Part shown: piece after piece, positions 1 through 5,952 of the stretch
How the letters are laid out: every line of letters begins with the position of its first letter
Numbering within the stretch: position 1 is the first letter of the stretch
Source of the DNA: Candidatus Nitrosocosmicus sp.
Lineage (GTDB): Archaea; Thermoproteota; Nitrososphaeria; Nitrososphaerales; Nitrososphaeraceae
Reading direction: 5' to 3'
NCBI GenBank assembly: GCA_030452275.1
Contig: JAKDMR010000121.1
Location: 1 to 6,558, forward strand
DNA length: 6,558 nucleotides
Notes under the pieces: generated by a model
Told to the model about the DNA's origin: nothing
Seen by the model: only the letters and a program-made list of their open reading frames with translations
The model's database searches: none
Program-made: the position numbers and the translations under genes

Positions 1-902
1 CTTATTTTTGTATAAAATTTATTTCTATAGTAAATATAATTAATTCTAGAAAGTTCTAATTTCATGATTACTGTTTTATCCTTTGCCAAAAATTTACAAA
101 AGGTTTTCATTCTTTTAGCATATCTTTCCGTGAGGGACCTGTTATTTACAGCCCCTTGCTTTTCTCCATACATGAAATTCATTTTCAGGTTTCTTGGAAG
201 ATGACTAAATAATTCTATTAGATTTTGGTCCATATTTGTGCCTCCTAGATATATTATGCAATCAGGCTGTATTTTTTTCAATAGATCGATCTTATATGCC
301 AGTCCGTTCCCTTTTACATAGCCATCAGTATTTATGATCGACAAATCATGCTTTGATGAAATGTCTAATTGCTGACGAATGTTTGAAATAATTTTATATT
401 CGTACCCAACGGGTTGAATACCGCCGATAAAATTGATCCAATTTGTTTTTACATTCCATAGGTCTACCTCCGGGAAATTCATTACTGCTGCTCCCAAGCA
501 AGTTGGTGGAGCCAAATCGCCTTGACCCACGTCTGCATCGATTAATAATGGCCTTAAACCATGACTGATTAACACGTTTGCTATATATAATGCAAGGGTG
601 GATTTCCCCGAATTGGAGGATCCAATTATTATAATTCTCTTTTTTTCTTGTTTCAATACGTTTCTCACAAGATCTTTCCAAATTGAGATTCCAAATTTCT
701 TGTGATGTCCCATGGGTTGATGGTAACAATGATTCCACCTTCTCCCCCTAATTATCGATAAGGTAGAGTTGTTATTTTTTTCAACTGGAATGATTCTACT
801 ACTTTCCCATCCGATACATTTATTCCTGCATTTGACGCCTAATATGTTACATTCTCCTTTTATCTCAAGTAGTACTGGACCCTTTATCAGTACTGTTTTC
901 AA
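1..902 (-). CDS. Clp1/Grc3-like polynucleotide 5'-hydroxyl kinase, C-terminus cut by window edge
   Basis: About 300 codons read without a stop to the left edge. Family members phosphorylate 5'-hydroxyl RNA ends in tRNA or rRNA processing; that role here is by homology. Seen in order: an N-terminal beta domain (residues 1-50, with KGPVLLEIKGECNILG), Walker A GSSNSGKST (94-102), the Clp1-type DADVGQ motif (122-127), FIGGIQPVG (158-166, where relatives have a G-x-x-SP segment), INTDGYVKG (190-198), and a lid-like Arg-rich helix with R255, R260 and R264. No ATG fits: the frame is closed upstream by TAA, and TTG at 902 is the first usable start, 4 nt behind GGG and 36 nt behind a TATA-like TTTATAAA. 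Cys18, Cys25, Cys29 and Cys59 plus several His in the N-domain are unusual. Family assignment is firm; Clp1 versus Grc3 is not resolved. Confidence 0.86.
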   Translation of the reverse strand, partial: MKTVLIKGPVLLEIKGECNILGVKCRNKCIGWESSRIIPVEKNNNSTLSIIRGRRWNHCYHQPMGHHKKFGISIWKDLVRNVLKQEKKRIIIIGSSNSGKSTLALYIANVLISHGLRPLLIDADVGQGDLAPPTCLGAAVMNFPEVDLWNVKTNWINFIGGIQPVGYEYKIISNIRQQLDISSKHDLSIINTDGYVKGNGLAYKIDLLKKIQPDCIIYLGGTNMDQNLIELFSHLPRNLKMNFMYGEKQGAVNNRSLTERYAKRMKTFCKFLAKDKTVIMKLELSRINYIYYRNKFYTKI

Positions 903-933
903 TATTCCCTTTTTTTATTTACATACTATTCCA

Positions 934-941
934 TTTATAAA
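934..941 (-). promoter_or_regulatory. TATA box of the Clp1/Grc3-like kinase gene
   Basis: TTTATAAA lies about 36 nt upstream of the TTG start on the minus strand and is preceded by an A-rich run that could act as BRE. Initiation about 26 nt downstream would leave a leader of roughly 9 nt. It is the best TATA match before this start and supports the TTG choice. Found by eye only. Confidence 0.5.
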
Positions 942-1008
942 GAATTTTTTCATTTGCGTTTTCTTAATTATTTATTCTATATCTCCTTGTTTACGCTTGG
1001 TAGAGGGA

Positions 1009-1033
1009 TTTTCTTGATCAATAATCAAGAAAA
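1009..1033. repeat. Perfect 10-bp inverted repeat, 5-nt loop
   Basis: TTTTCTTGAT and ATCAAGAAAA pair perfectly around CAATA. It sits about 70 bp upstream of the kinase TATA box. It is not an intrinsic terminator for either neighbour, because both genes point away from it. It could be an operator, or chance in AT-rich DNA. Confidence 0.45.
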
Positions 1034-1321
1034 AAAGAGGCAAAATTAACTGAGTGATAACCAATCCAACGAGTTTTGGTAAAGGCAGATAAGACTGATA
1101 TTATGATTAGGTACTTGTGATGTGGGGTATCATATCTCTGATCATGTTCATGTTGTTAAATCCAAAACCAAAATCCAGTACTATGTATTACCTTTGACGA
1201 ATTTATTAGCATGATTTGGCCGGCTTTATAATATTTGTTAACCATCATGACTCTTAATCAACTAATTTTCTTTATCTGGCAGACCACTGATGAAAGTATT
1301 AAAATAGAAACTGGTATTTAC

Positions 1322-1338
1322 TTTTTAATAATTAAATA
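1322..1338 (+). promoter_or_regulatory. Probable TATA region of the four-helix membrane protein gene
   Basis: The A/T run contains TTTTTAATAA and TTAAATA. The second (1332-1338) is centred about 25 nt before ATG 1360 and the first sits a similar distance before GTG 1345. Either start would therefore give a leaderless or nearly leaderless mRNA. The match is weak because the whole region is AT-rich. Confidence 0.35.
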
Positions 1339-1359
1339 ACCAATGTGAAAATAAATAGC

Positions 1360-1785
1360 ATGGAAGGAATAAGAAAAATAACATCCGAGGTCCTAGTTTC
1401 TGCAGCACTTGCGCTATTGGTAATATATATTCTTGATGTAGGTGTTTCAATGTTAAGTGATTCAGAAGGCTTTTTGCCCCTCTCAGCCAAGGATAGAGGG
1501 ATGATTTTTGGCGGTGGATCAATTTTATTATTCATAATTTCGTTTGGGATTGGAATAAACGTGGCATCTAGACTTCTAACTGTGTTATTAATCATAGGTG
1601 GCGCTATCATGGGTACTACCGTGCTGATTTCATCATTTATTGCACCAACACAAGATAGTGTTAGCACGAATTCATCGTCCGATAGTGGACAGTCGCAAAT
1701 TTTGGCACCTCAATTTATAGGAATAATAGTAATAGGGTATATTATTATGGGGATGGGAATCTTTAGGGCATTGAGAAAAAAATAG
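1360..1785 (+). CDS. Small four-helix membrane protein of unknown function
   Basis: I do not recognise the family. Counting from the chosen ATG (141 aa), hydrophobic segments lie near residues 10-32, 48-69, 70-95 and 116-136, so four transmembrane helices are likely. The basic N-terminus (EGIRK) and C-terminus (RALRKK) suggest both ends face the cytoplasm. The loop between helices 3 and 4 is rich in Ser, Asn, Asp and Gln and would face outside. There is no signal peptide with a cleavage site and no metal or catalytic motif. GTG at 1345 is an in-frame alternative adding five residues; ATG 1360 is preferred for its codon and the A/T box about 25 nt ahead. It stands alone, with no partner gene on its strand nearby. 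The regular hydrophobic pattern makes it more believable than the antisense frames overlapping it. Confidence 0.72.
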   Translation: MEGIRKITSEVLVSAALALLVIYILDVGVSMLSDSEGFLPLSAKDRGMIFGGGSILLFIISFGIGINVASRLLTVLLIIGGAIMGTTVLISSFIAPTQDSVSTNSSSDSGQSQILAPQFIGIIVIGYIIMGMGIFRALRKK

Positions 1786-2105
1786 AACGTAGGAGCGTAC
1801 AATCCTTCCTCTTGTTTTGTCTATTCTTGAATTAAAGGAAAACCCCTCAATGATTTTCCAACATTTGAAACATAATAATAACGATGTACAATCCAGACCA
1901 TCTCTAATTACCTTGTTATGTCATTATTCCATGAGCATTGGATTACCTACGCCTATACGTTACTACCTTCAGATTCCTTTGAGCCTCTATCCTGCTCTCC
2001 CTCCCTGGTCGTTTACTATTCATTCTTGAAGAAGGCACAATGACGAAGCTCCTATGGTTCTTCCAATCACAAATCTCTGATGTTTAGTTTATGATATTTA
2101 ATGGG
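1786..2105. other. Convergent intergenic region with no gene seen
   Basis: This 320-base gap lies between the ends of the membrane protein (plus) and methyltransferase (minus) genes, where both transcripts must terminate. The plus-strand frame at 1817-2029 has no family resemblance, an improbable composition and no promoter or ribosome site. No RNA gene or long repeat was recognised. Confidence 0.55.
1803..1820 (+). terminator. Possible pyrimidine-rich terminator of the membrane protein gene
   Basis: CCTTCCTCTTGTTTTGTC follows the stop codon by about 18 nt. Archaeal RNA polymerase often terminates at T-rich tracts without a hairpin. The tract is short and interrupted, so this is tentative. 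Confidence 0.25.
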
Positions 2106-2954
2106 TTATTTTGATTTCGAGATGTTTATCTTCTTCTGTAAGATCATGTTATTAGCTATGTCAATGTAGTTTTTATCAATCTCAGTACCTATATAGTTGA
2201 TCCCAAGTTCCATACATGCCAGTGCAGTATGGCCAATACCCATAAAAGGATCATATACTATGAAGTCTTTACCAGAATATCCATGAAGTTTAATACAAAG
2301 ACTAGCTAGTTTTTCAGGAAAAATGGCTGGATGTGATCTGCTGGATTGGATGGTAGGATAAGATATGAACCATACGTTCCCCCTATCTCTCTTATCCTGC
2401 TCTACTGATTTCCATCTTTTGATGTTTGATTTATCTTGATAGGGGACACCTATTGACAGTTTTTCTAAATTTCGGTTTCCCGTCTTAGTAAAGTGAAAAA
2501 TGTATTCATGCGTATTAGTTAAATATCTGTTACTTCTGATCGGTTTGAAATGACCTATTGAAAAACCGGTTTTGCAAATCTGGTTATTATTTCCTATGTC
2601 TTCCTTTTCAACGGATATGGATTTAATCCAGTGAATAGTGTTTTGCAATTTATAGCCTGCAGAGATAAACTTGTTCAAAACAAGGTAGGGAATTAGAGGT
2701 TCAGTAGAGGTTCCTCCGATATTGAGAAAAAAGGATCCATTAGGTTTCAGGATTAAAAAACTCTTTTGAGCTACTGCAAGCAGCCAATTTAAGTAATCAT
2801 CGGTCTTTTTGTTGTCGTGATAAGAACTATAGCTTTTTCCAATATTATATGGAGGCGAAGTAATGATTAAGTCTATCTTGAATCTGCCTTCTTTCCTAAT
2901 TTTTTCCATAAACAAATTACAATCTTCGCAATAGATATGATTAATAGTAATCAA
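2106..2954 (-). CDS. Beta-class site-specific DNA methyltransferase (N4-cytosine or N6-adenine), orphan
   Basis: The product transfers methyl from S-adenosylmethionine to an exocyclic amino group in DNA. The catalytic motif IV, TSPPYN (residues 32-37), comes first and the SAM-binding region comes last: a motif-X-like HPAIFPEKLA (208-217), motif I DPFMGIG (235-241) and an acidic motif II (EID, 258-260). This order defines the beta class. The S-PP-Y form is commoner in N4-cytosine enzymes. Residues about 105-195, including GHFKP and EYIFHFTK, form the likely target-recognition region, so specificity cannot be read. At 282 aa it is full length. The start is TTG at 2954, because the N-terminus INHIYCEDC matches the family opening and an internal Met16 would remove it. 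No restriction endonuclease is visible on either side, so an orphan regulatory or protective role is inferred. Confidence 0.88.
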   Translation of the reverse strand: MITINHIYCEDCNLFMEKIRKEGRFKIDLIITSPPYNIGKSYSSYHDNKKTDDYLNWLLAVAQKSFLILKPNGSFFLNIGGTSTEPLIPYLVLNKFISAGYKLQNTIHWIKSISVEKEDIGNNNQICKTGFSIGHFKPIRSNRYLTNTHEYIFHFTKTGNRNLEKLSIGVPYQDKSNIKRWKSVEQDKRDRGNVWFISYPTIQSSRSHPAIFPEKLASLCIKLHGYSGKDFIVYDPFMGIGHTALACMELGINYIGTEIDKNYIDIANNMILQKKINISKSK

Positions 2955-3200
2955 TCAGCTCTAATATGCTATAGCGCTTTTAAAATTTTTTTACTAATCG
3001 TAGATATTTTTGTTATACAGTAGTAATACTAATTTCGTGGTGGCTATAGGACGAAAAGAGTAGGACTCAAGCGGAATGTCATCTAGAAAAACACAATCTT
3101 TATACTCATCATAGAAATTTTTTTTAGTAAGTTTCGATGAATAAATCAATTTTCGATAGATACATTAGTATGATTAACTCAATTTCTACTAGGATTACTA
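2955..3200. other. Gap between ligase and methyltransferase genes
   Basis: This 246-base gap holds the methyltransferase promoter (2978-2985) and presumably the ligase 3' end signal. On the minus strand a TTTTTCTAG tract near 3090 could stop ligase transcription. No gene is seen. An ATGATGA on the minus strand near 3105 resembles a C box but lacks a matching D box. Confidence 0.4.
2978..2985 (-). promoter_or_regulatory. TATA box of the methyltransferase gene
   Basis: TTTTAAAA is centred 27-28 nt upstream of the TTG start on the minus strand. That is the archaeal TATA-to-initiation distance and implies a leaderless transcript starting at or next to the initiation codon. It indicates transcription independent of the ligase gene 246 bp upstream. 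Confidence 0.5.
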
Positions 3201-4952
3201 CTACTTTAGCTGACCCTTGTAAATTGCAAAGATTTCTTTGACTGTTGTAGCATCCTCCGCAGATTTATCTTCTCTAATTTTTCCAGTAAATTTTGGGAAT
3301 CTAAGTGCTAAACCATATCCGGGCTTCATTCTATTAATTGCAGTAGTATAAACAGGACTCAAAGTTATTTCAGGGGAAATGATTTCTAGAACTATTTTGG
3401 GTTCAAACCATGTATCCATTTTTGTATTTCCTAATTCCACTCTAGGATGTTTATGTTTGATGATGTGCTTGTTAAGTTTGTCTGTTATGTCTAGGAGAAC
3501 ATTATCAGTAAATCCGGTTCCTACTTTACATATAGTGCAAAAAACATCCTTCTCTGCGTCATACGAAGCTAACAACAACGCCCCGTATTTTCCAACCCTC
3601 CTTCCCTTCCCATGCAACGCCCCTACTACTACGAGATCAACCGAATCCGTAACCTCTCCAGAATACTCTTTCTTTAATTTCATCCAAGCCCATTCTCTGG
3701 CTCCAGCCCTATACTGGCTACTGGGGTTCTTTATCATAACTCCTTCGCAACCATTCTTGAGCGCCTTCTCGGTGTAGTTTTCTATTTCTTCAATTCTTGA
3801 AACTTTGATTTGATCTATTAGTTTAATTTTATCAGTAATTTTCTGAGTACCAAATATTTTTACAAGTAACTTTCTGCGTTGCAGTAGGGGTATGTGAGTC
3901 TTGTCAATGCCATTATAGTACAGCAAATCAAATAAGTTTAATATTACAGGATAAGCCGCAGTAATTTCTTGAATATCATACTTTCTTCTTCTTCGCATTA
4001 AAGCTTGGAATGGGAGATACTTATTGTTTGCAGGATTAATCGCAACGACTTCCCCTTCCACTATCAAATCCTTGGTCTCAATTTTGTTAAACGCCGTCAA
4101 GATATCGGGAAAATTTGAAGTTACGTTTTCCAAACTTCTAGTAAATAGCTCTATCTTTTTTTCCTTTTTATGAATTTGAATTCTTTCGCCATCAATCTTG
4201 AATTCCGCCAATGCATCACCATCGATTTTTTCTAGGGCCTCTGATGGATTTGACACTCTTTCTGCGAGCATTGGTCGAATGGGGATGAATAAAGAAATGG
4301 AAATCGACTGAATATCTTCAATTGAGCCTTTGGATAGTATTAATGCTATCTTTCCTAAATCACTATATACGTTATAAGCCCTTTCTAATATTCGTCTGTT
4401 TTTTTTATCTCCGGTGAAAGTTAGCGCCATTGCATCAAGAAGAGAGAAATTCGCTATACCCAACCTTAAGTTTCCTAGAATCAGTTTGACTATGAATTTG
4501 GCTTCAAGGTTGGAGGAGTTGTTCAATAAACTCACAATGTACCTGAGTTTAACATCTAACGAACCTGTCCCGGATATATTGGCAATCTTTAATAGCGTGT
4601 CAAATACGTTCTCGATAGTTAGTAGTTGATGAATCAATGTGGTTTGTATCTTGTTCGTCAAGATATTGTGAGCGACTTCTCCCAAATCTCCAATATCAGA
4701 ATATCTATTTTGAATTTCGGTAATTGGACGACCACTTACAAGTGACAGAGATTTAATTATCAGTTTATCAGCGATTCCTAATTCGCTCGATTCATAATCT
4801 GGACCTAGTTTCCCTTGAATTAGATAAACTATTTTATCAATTATATCAATAGGTGTTTTTTTTAATATTGATACCAGATGATCAGTAAGTTCTAACCTAC
4901 TAGTAGTTTTCTCCATTCTCGCAAAGGTTTCAGCTAGTTCTAAAAAATTCAC
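3201..4952 (-). CDS. lig: ATP-dependent DNA ligase, archaeal type
   Basis: The enzyme seals 3'-OH/5'-phosphate nicks, joining Okazaki fragments and finishing repair. Domains: an N-terminal DNA-binding domain (about 1-220), a nucleotidyltransferase domain and a C-terminal OB fold. Motif I is KIDGER with the adenylated lysine at K252. Motif III is VEGE (298-301), IIIa is around LFDLLYYNG (340-348), IV is EGVMIK (403-408), V is WMKLK (423-427) and the motif VI region is RFPKFTGKIREDK (551-563). All key residues are present. At 583 aa it is of normal length for archaeal LigI. The start is GTG at 4952, supported by the family-like opening NFLELAETFARME and an A/T box 26 nt ahead. It appears to be a single-gene unit, divergent from the CBS gene. 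Confidence 0.96.
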   Translation of the reverse strand: MNFLELAETFARMEKTTSRLELTDHLVSILKKTPIDIIDKIVYLIQGKLGPDYESSELGIADKLIIKSLSLVSGRPITEIQNRYSDIGDLGEVAHNILTNKIQTTLIHQLLTIENVFDTLLKIANISGTGSLDVKLRYIVSLLNNSSNLEAKFIVKLILGNLRLGIANFSLLDAMALTFTGDKKNRRILERAYNVYSDLGKIALILSKGSIEDIQSISISLFIPIRPMLAERVSNPSEALEKIDGDALAEFKIDGERIQIHKKEKKIELFTRSLENVTSNFPDILTAFNKIETKDLIVEGEVVAINPANNKYLPFQALMRRRRKYDIQEITAAYPVILNLFDLLYYNGIDKTHIPLLQRRKLLVKIFGTQKITDKIKLIDQIKVSRIEEIENYTEKALKNGCEGVMIKNPSSQYRAGAREWAWMKLKKEYSGEVTDSVDLVVVGALHGKGRRVGKYGALLLASYDAEKDVFCTICKVGTGFTDNVLLDITDKLNKHIIKHKHPRVELGNTKMDTWFEPKIVLEIISPEITLSPVYTTAINRMKPGYGLALRFPKFTGKIREDKSAEDATTVKEIFAIYKGQLK

Positions 4953-4974
4953 TAGAGAATCGTTATAAAATTAG

Positions 4975-4982
4975 ATTATTAA
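4975..4982 (-). promoter_or_regulatory. Probable TATA box of the DNA ligase gene
   Basis: TTAATAAT is centred about 26-27 nt upstream of the GTG start on the minus strand, consistent with leaderless transcription. A stronger-looking TTTTATAA at about 4964-4971 is only 15-16 nt from the GTG and would place initiation inside the coding region. Confidence 0.4.
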
Positions 4983-5051
4983 TTTTTGTGACGGTACTAT
5001 TGTTGAAAAGTGACATGTTAACGATTTTATACCTATATTAAACTGAGATGC

Positions 5052-5079
5052 CTCGCCAGAAACATAATCATCTGGCAAG
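5052..5079. repeat. Inverted repeat in the ligase/CBS divergent promoter region
   Basis: CTCGCCAGA (5052-5060) pairs with TCTGGCAAG (5071-5079) with one C/A mismatch around a 10-nt spacer; the inner GCCAGA/TCTGGC is perfect. It ends 7 bp before the TATA-like box of the CBS gene, a normal place for an operator bound by a dimer. Its GC content stands out from the flanking A/T-rich DNA. No regulator is identified. Confidence 0.5.
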
Positions 5080-5086
5080 TTGAGAG

Positions 5087-5095
5087 TTTTTATAC
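5087..5095 (+). promoter_or_regulatory. TATA box of the CBS-domain gene
   Basis: TTTTTATAC lies about 31 nt upstream of ATG 5123, predicting initiation 4-6 nt before the start codon. It directly follows the inverted repeat at 5052-5079, which could occlude the BRE/TFB contact when bound. Confidence 0.5.
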
Positions 5096-5122
5096 TAAGT
5101 TGATACACGCTATTATATTAAT

Positions 5123-5581
5123 ATGAGTACCGTAAGTGAAATAATGTCTTTTAGGGAACCGTGGACAATTACTGCATATTCCAATAAAACTGCTCGTGAT
5201 GTATCTGCTATTCTTACCAAAAATCGTATAGGATCCTTAATTGTGATAGATAAGGACAATACGCCTATCGGAATTATTACTGAAAGCGACTTGGTCAAAC
5301 GGGTTTGTTTGGAGAATTATAATGCAGATAAAGTTCTAGTTGAAGAGATCATGTCCTCTCCATTAATTACTGTCATGACTTATGATTCAGTCGATACTGC
5401 TTCGAGAATCATGCTTTCAAATAAGATCAAGCGATTACCTGTTTTAGAGGCCGATAACCGCATTATAGGAATAATCAGTGTTACTGATATTGCCCACCAC
5501 CTTGCTAAAATACTGCTTGATGATTATAATAGGCATAGATCGTTGAAGAAAATTTTGGAAATGAATGATGTGTCAAATTAG
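5123..5581 (+). CDS. Two-CBS-domain protein (Bateman module)
   Basis: A stand-alone pair of CBS domains, 152 aa. The first covers about residues 8-62 (MSFREPWTITAYSNKTARDV, then IGSLIVID, IGIITESDLVKR). The second covers about 74-130 (IMSSPLITV, then IKRLPVLE, IIGIISVTDIAHHLA). The paired TESDL and SVTDI segments are the usual CBS signature. In this family two CBS motifs fold together and bind adenosyl ligands such as AMP, ATP or SAM, sensing energy state; the ligand and partner here cannot be told. There is no extra enzymatic or DNA-binding domain and no signal peptide, so a cytoplasmic regulatory role is inferred. The C-terminal tail (about 131-152) is charged. The start is ATG with a nearly leaderless promoter. 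It is divergent from DNA ligase, which need not mean related function. Confidence 0.93.
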   Translation: MSTVSEIMSFREPWTITAYSNKTARDVSAILTKNRIGSLIVIDKDNTPIGIITESDLVKRVCLENYNADKVLVEEIMSSPLITVMTYDSVDTASRIMLSNKIKRLPVLEADNRIIGIISVTDIAHHLAKILLDDYNRHRSLKKILEMNDVSN

Positions 5582-5952
5582 AAATAAATGCATTAAATTC
5601 TTTATCTAAAGTGCGAGAATTGTACATCTCTCGTAATAACTTACATAATTCTATGAAATATAAGGTAAGTATTTTTTACAAATTTCAATCACCCATGTCC
5701 AATGATAACAAGATATACATCTGTCTTTGAAAACTCATTGCACTCAGAGCGTAAGGGTGGGTTTATGCCCCTTTTGGCTACTCATTTGTTATCTAATAAT
5801 TGTATTGGATCCAAAATGGGATTAGGGAGGGCAGGGGGCAGATTAGAGCTCCTTATATTTATTGTTTATACACCCATCATTCTTTTGGATGCGATGTTAG
5901 ATAATCAAGATGGAACCCATAATACAGCTCACTTGTGAGATTATAGTGTTGA
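5582..5952. other. Gene-poor stretch upstream of tRNA-Thr
   Basis: About 370 bases contain the possible CBS terminator and a short palindrome CTCACTTGTGAG (5928-5939). A frame at 5702-5938 is open for 78 codons but resembles no protein, has no promoter-like box at the right distance and has a mixed, non-protein-like composition; I treat it as spurious. No second copy of the tRNA 3' half is present here. Confidence 0.5.
5672..5677 (+). terminator. Possible T-tract terminator after the CBS gene
   Basis: TTTTTT occurs about 90 nt after the CBS stop codon. It is preceded at about 5613-5635 by a weak inverted repeat (CGAGA/TCTCG with a 10-nt loop). It is plausible as an archaeal T-tract terminator but is not distinctive in AT-rich DNA. 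Confidence 0.25.

Larger units (their letters stand above)
903..1359. other. Intergenic region between divergent kinase and membrane-protein genes
   Basis: About 450 bases separate two divergently transcribed genes. It holds the kinase TATA box (934-941), a perfect 10-bp hairpin (1009-1033) and A/T-rich boxes before the membrane protein (1322-1338). I found no convincing coding frame, tRNA or C/D-box RNA in the remaining stretch (about 1034-1320). The open frame extending in from 769 to 1017 on the plus strand mostly overlaps the kinase gene antisense and is not credible. Confidence 0.6.

Noticed and set aside
394..738. Minus-strand open frame of 114 codons
   Set aside because: It lies in a different phase over the Clp1/Grc3-like kinase, whose Walker A and other motifs read in the true frame; its product resembles nothing.
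1325..1667. Two minus-strand open frames antisense to the four-helix membrane protein
   Set aside because: They are shadows of the plus-strand gene; the plus frame has a coherent transmembrane pattern and a better start.
1817..2029. Plus-strand 70-codon frame
   Set aside because: No promoter or ribosome site, no family resemblance and an unlikely composition in a convergent gap.
2039..2085. ATGACGA ... CTGA on the plus strand, considered as a C/D-box guide RNA
   Set aside because: Internal D' and C' boxes are missing and no terminal stem is visible; a chance match is more likely.
2106..2954. Assigning CTAG specificity to the methyltransferase
   Set aside because: CTAG occurs repeatedly in this window, so there is no depletion signal, and specificity cannot be read from the recognition region by eye.
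3040..3112. C-box-like ATGATGA on the minus strand, considered as a C/D-box guide RNA
   Set aside because: No D box (CTGA) or C'/D' pair at the right spacing follows it.
5702..5938. Plus-strand 78-codon frame upstream of tRNA-Thr
   Set aside because: No homology recognised, no suitable promoter box and a mixed composition; treated as chance.
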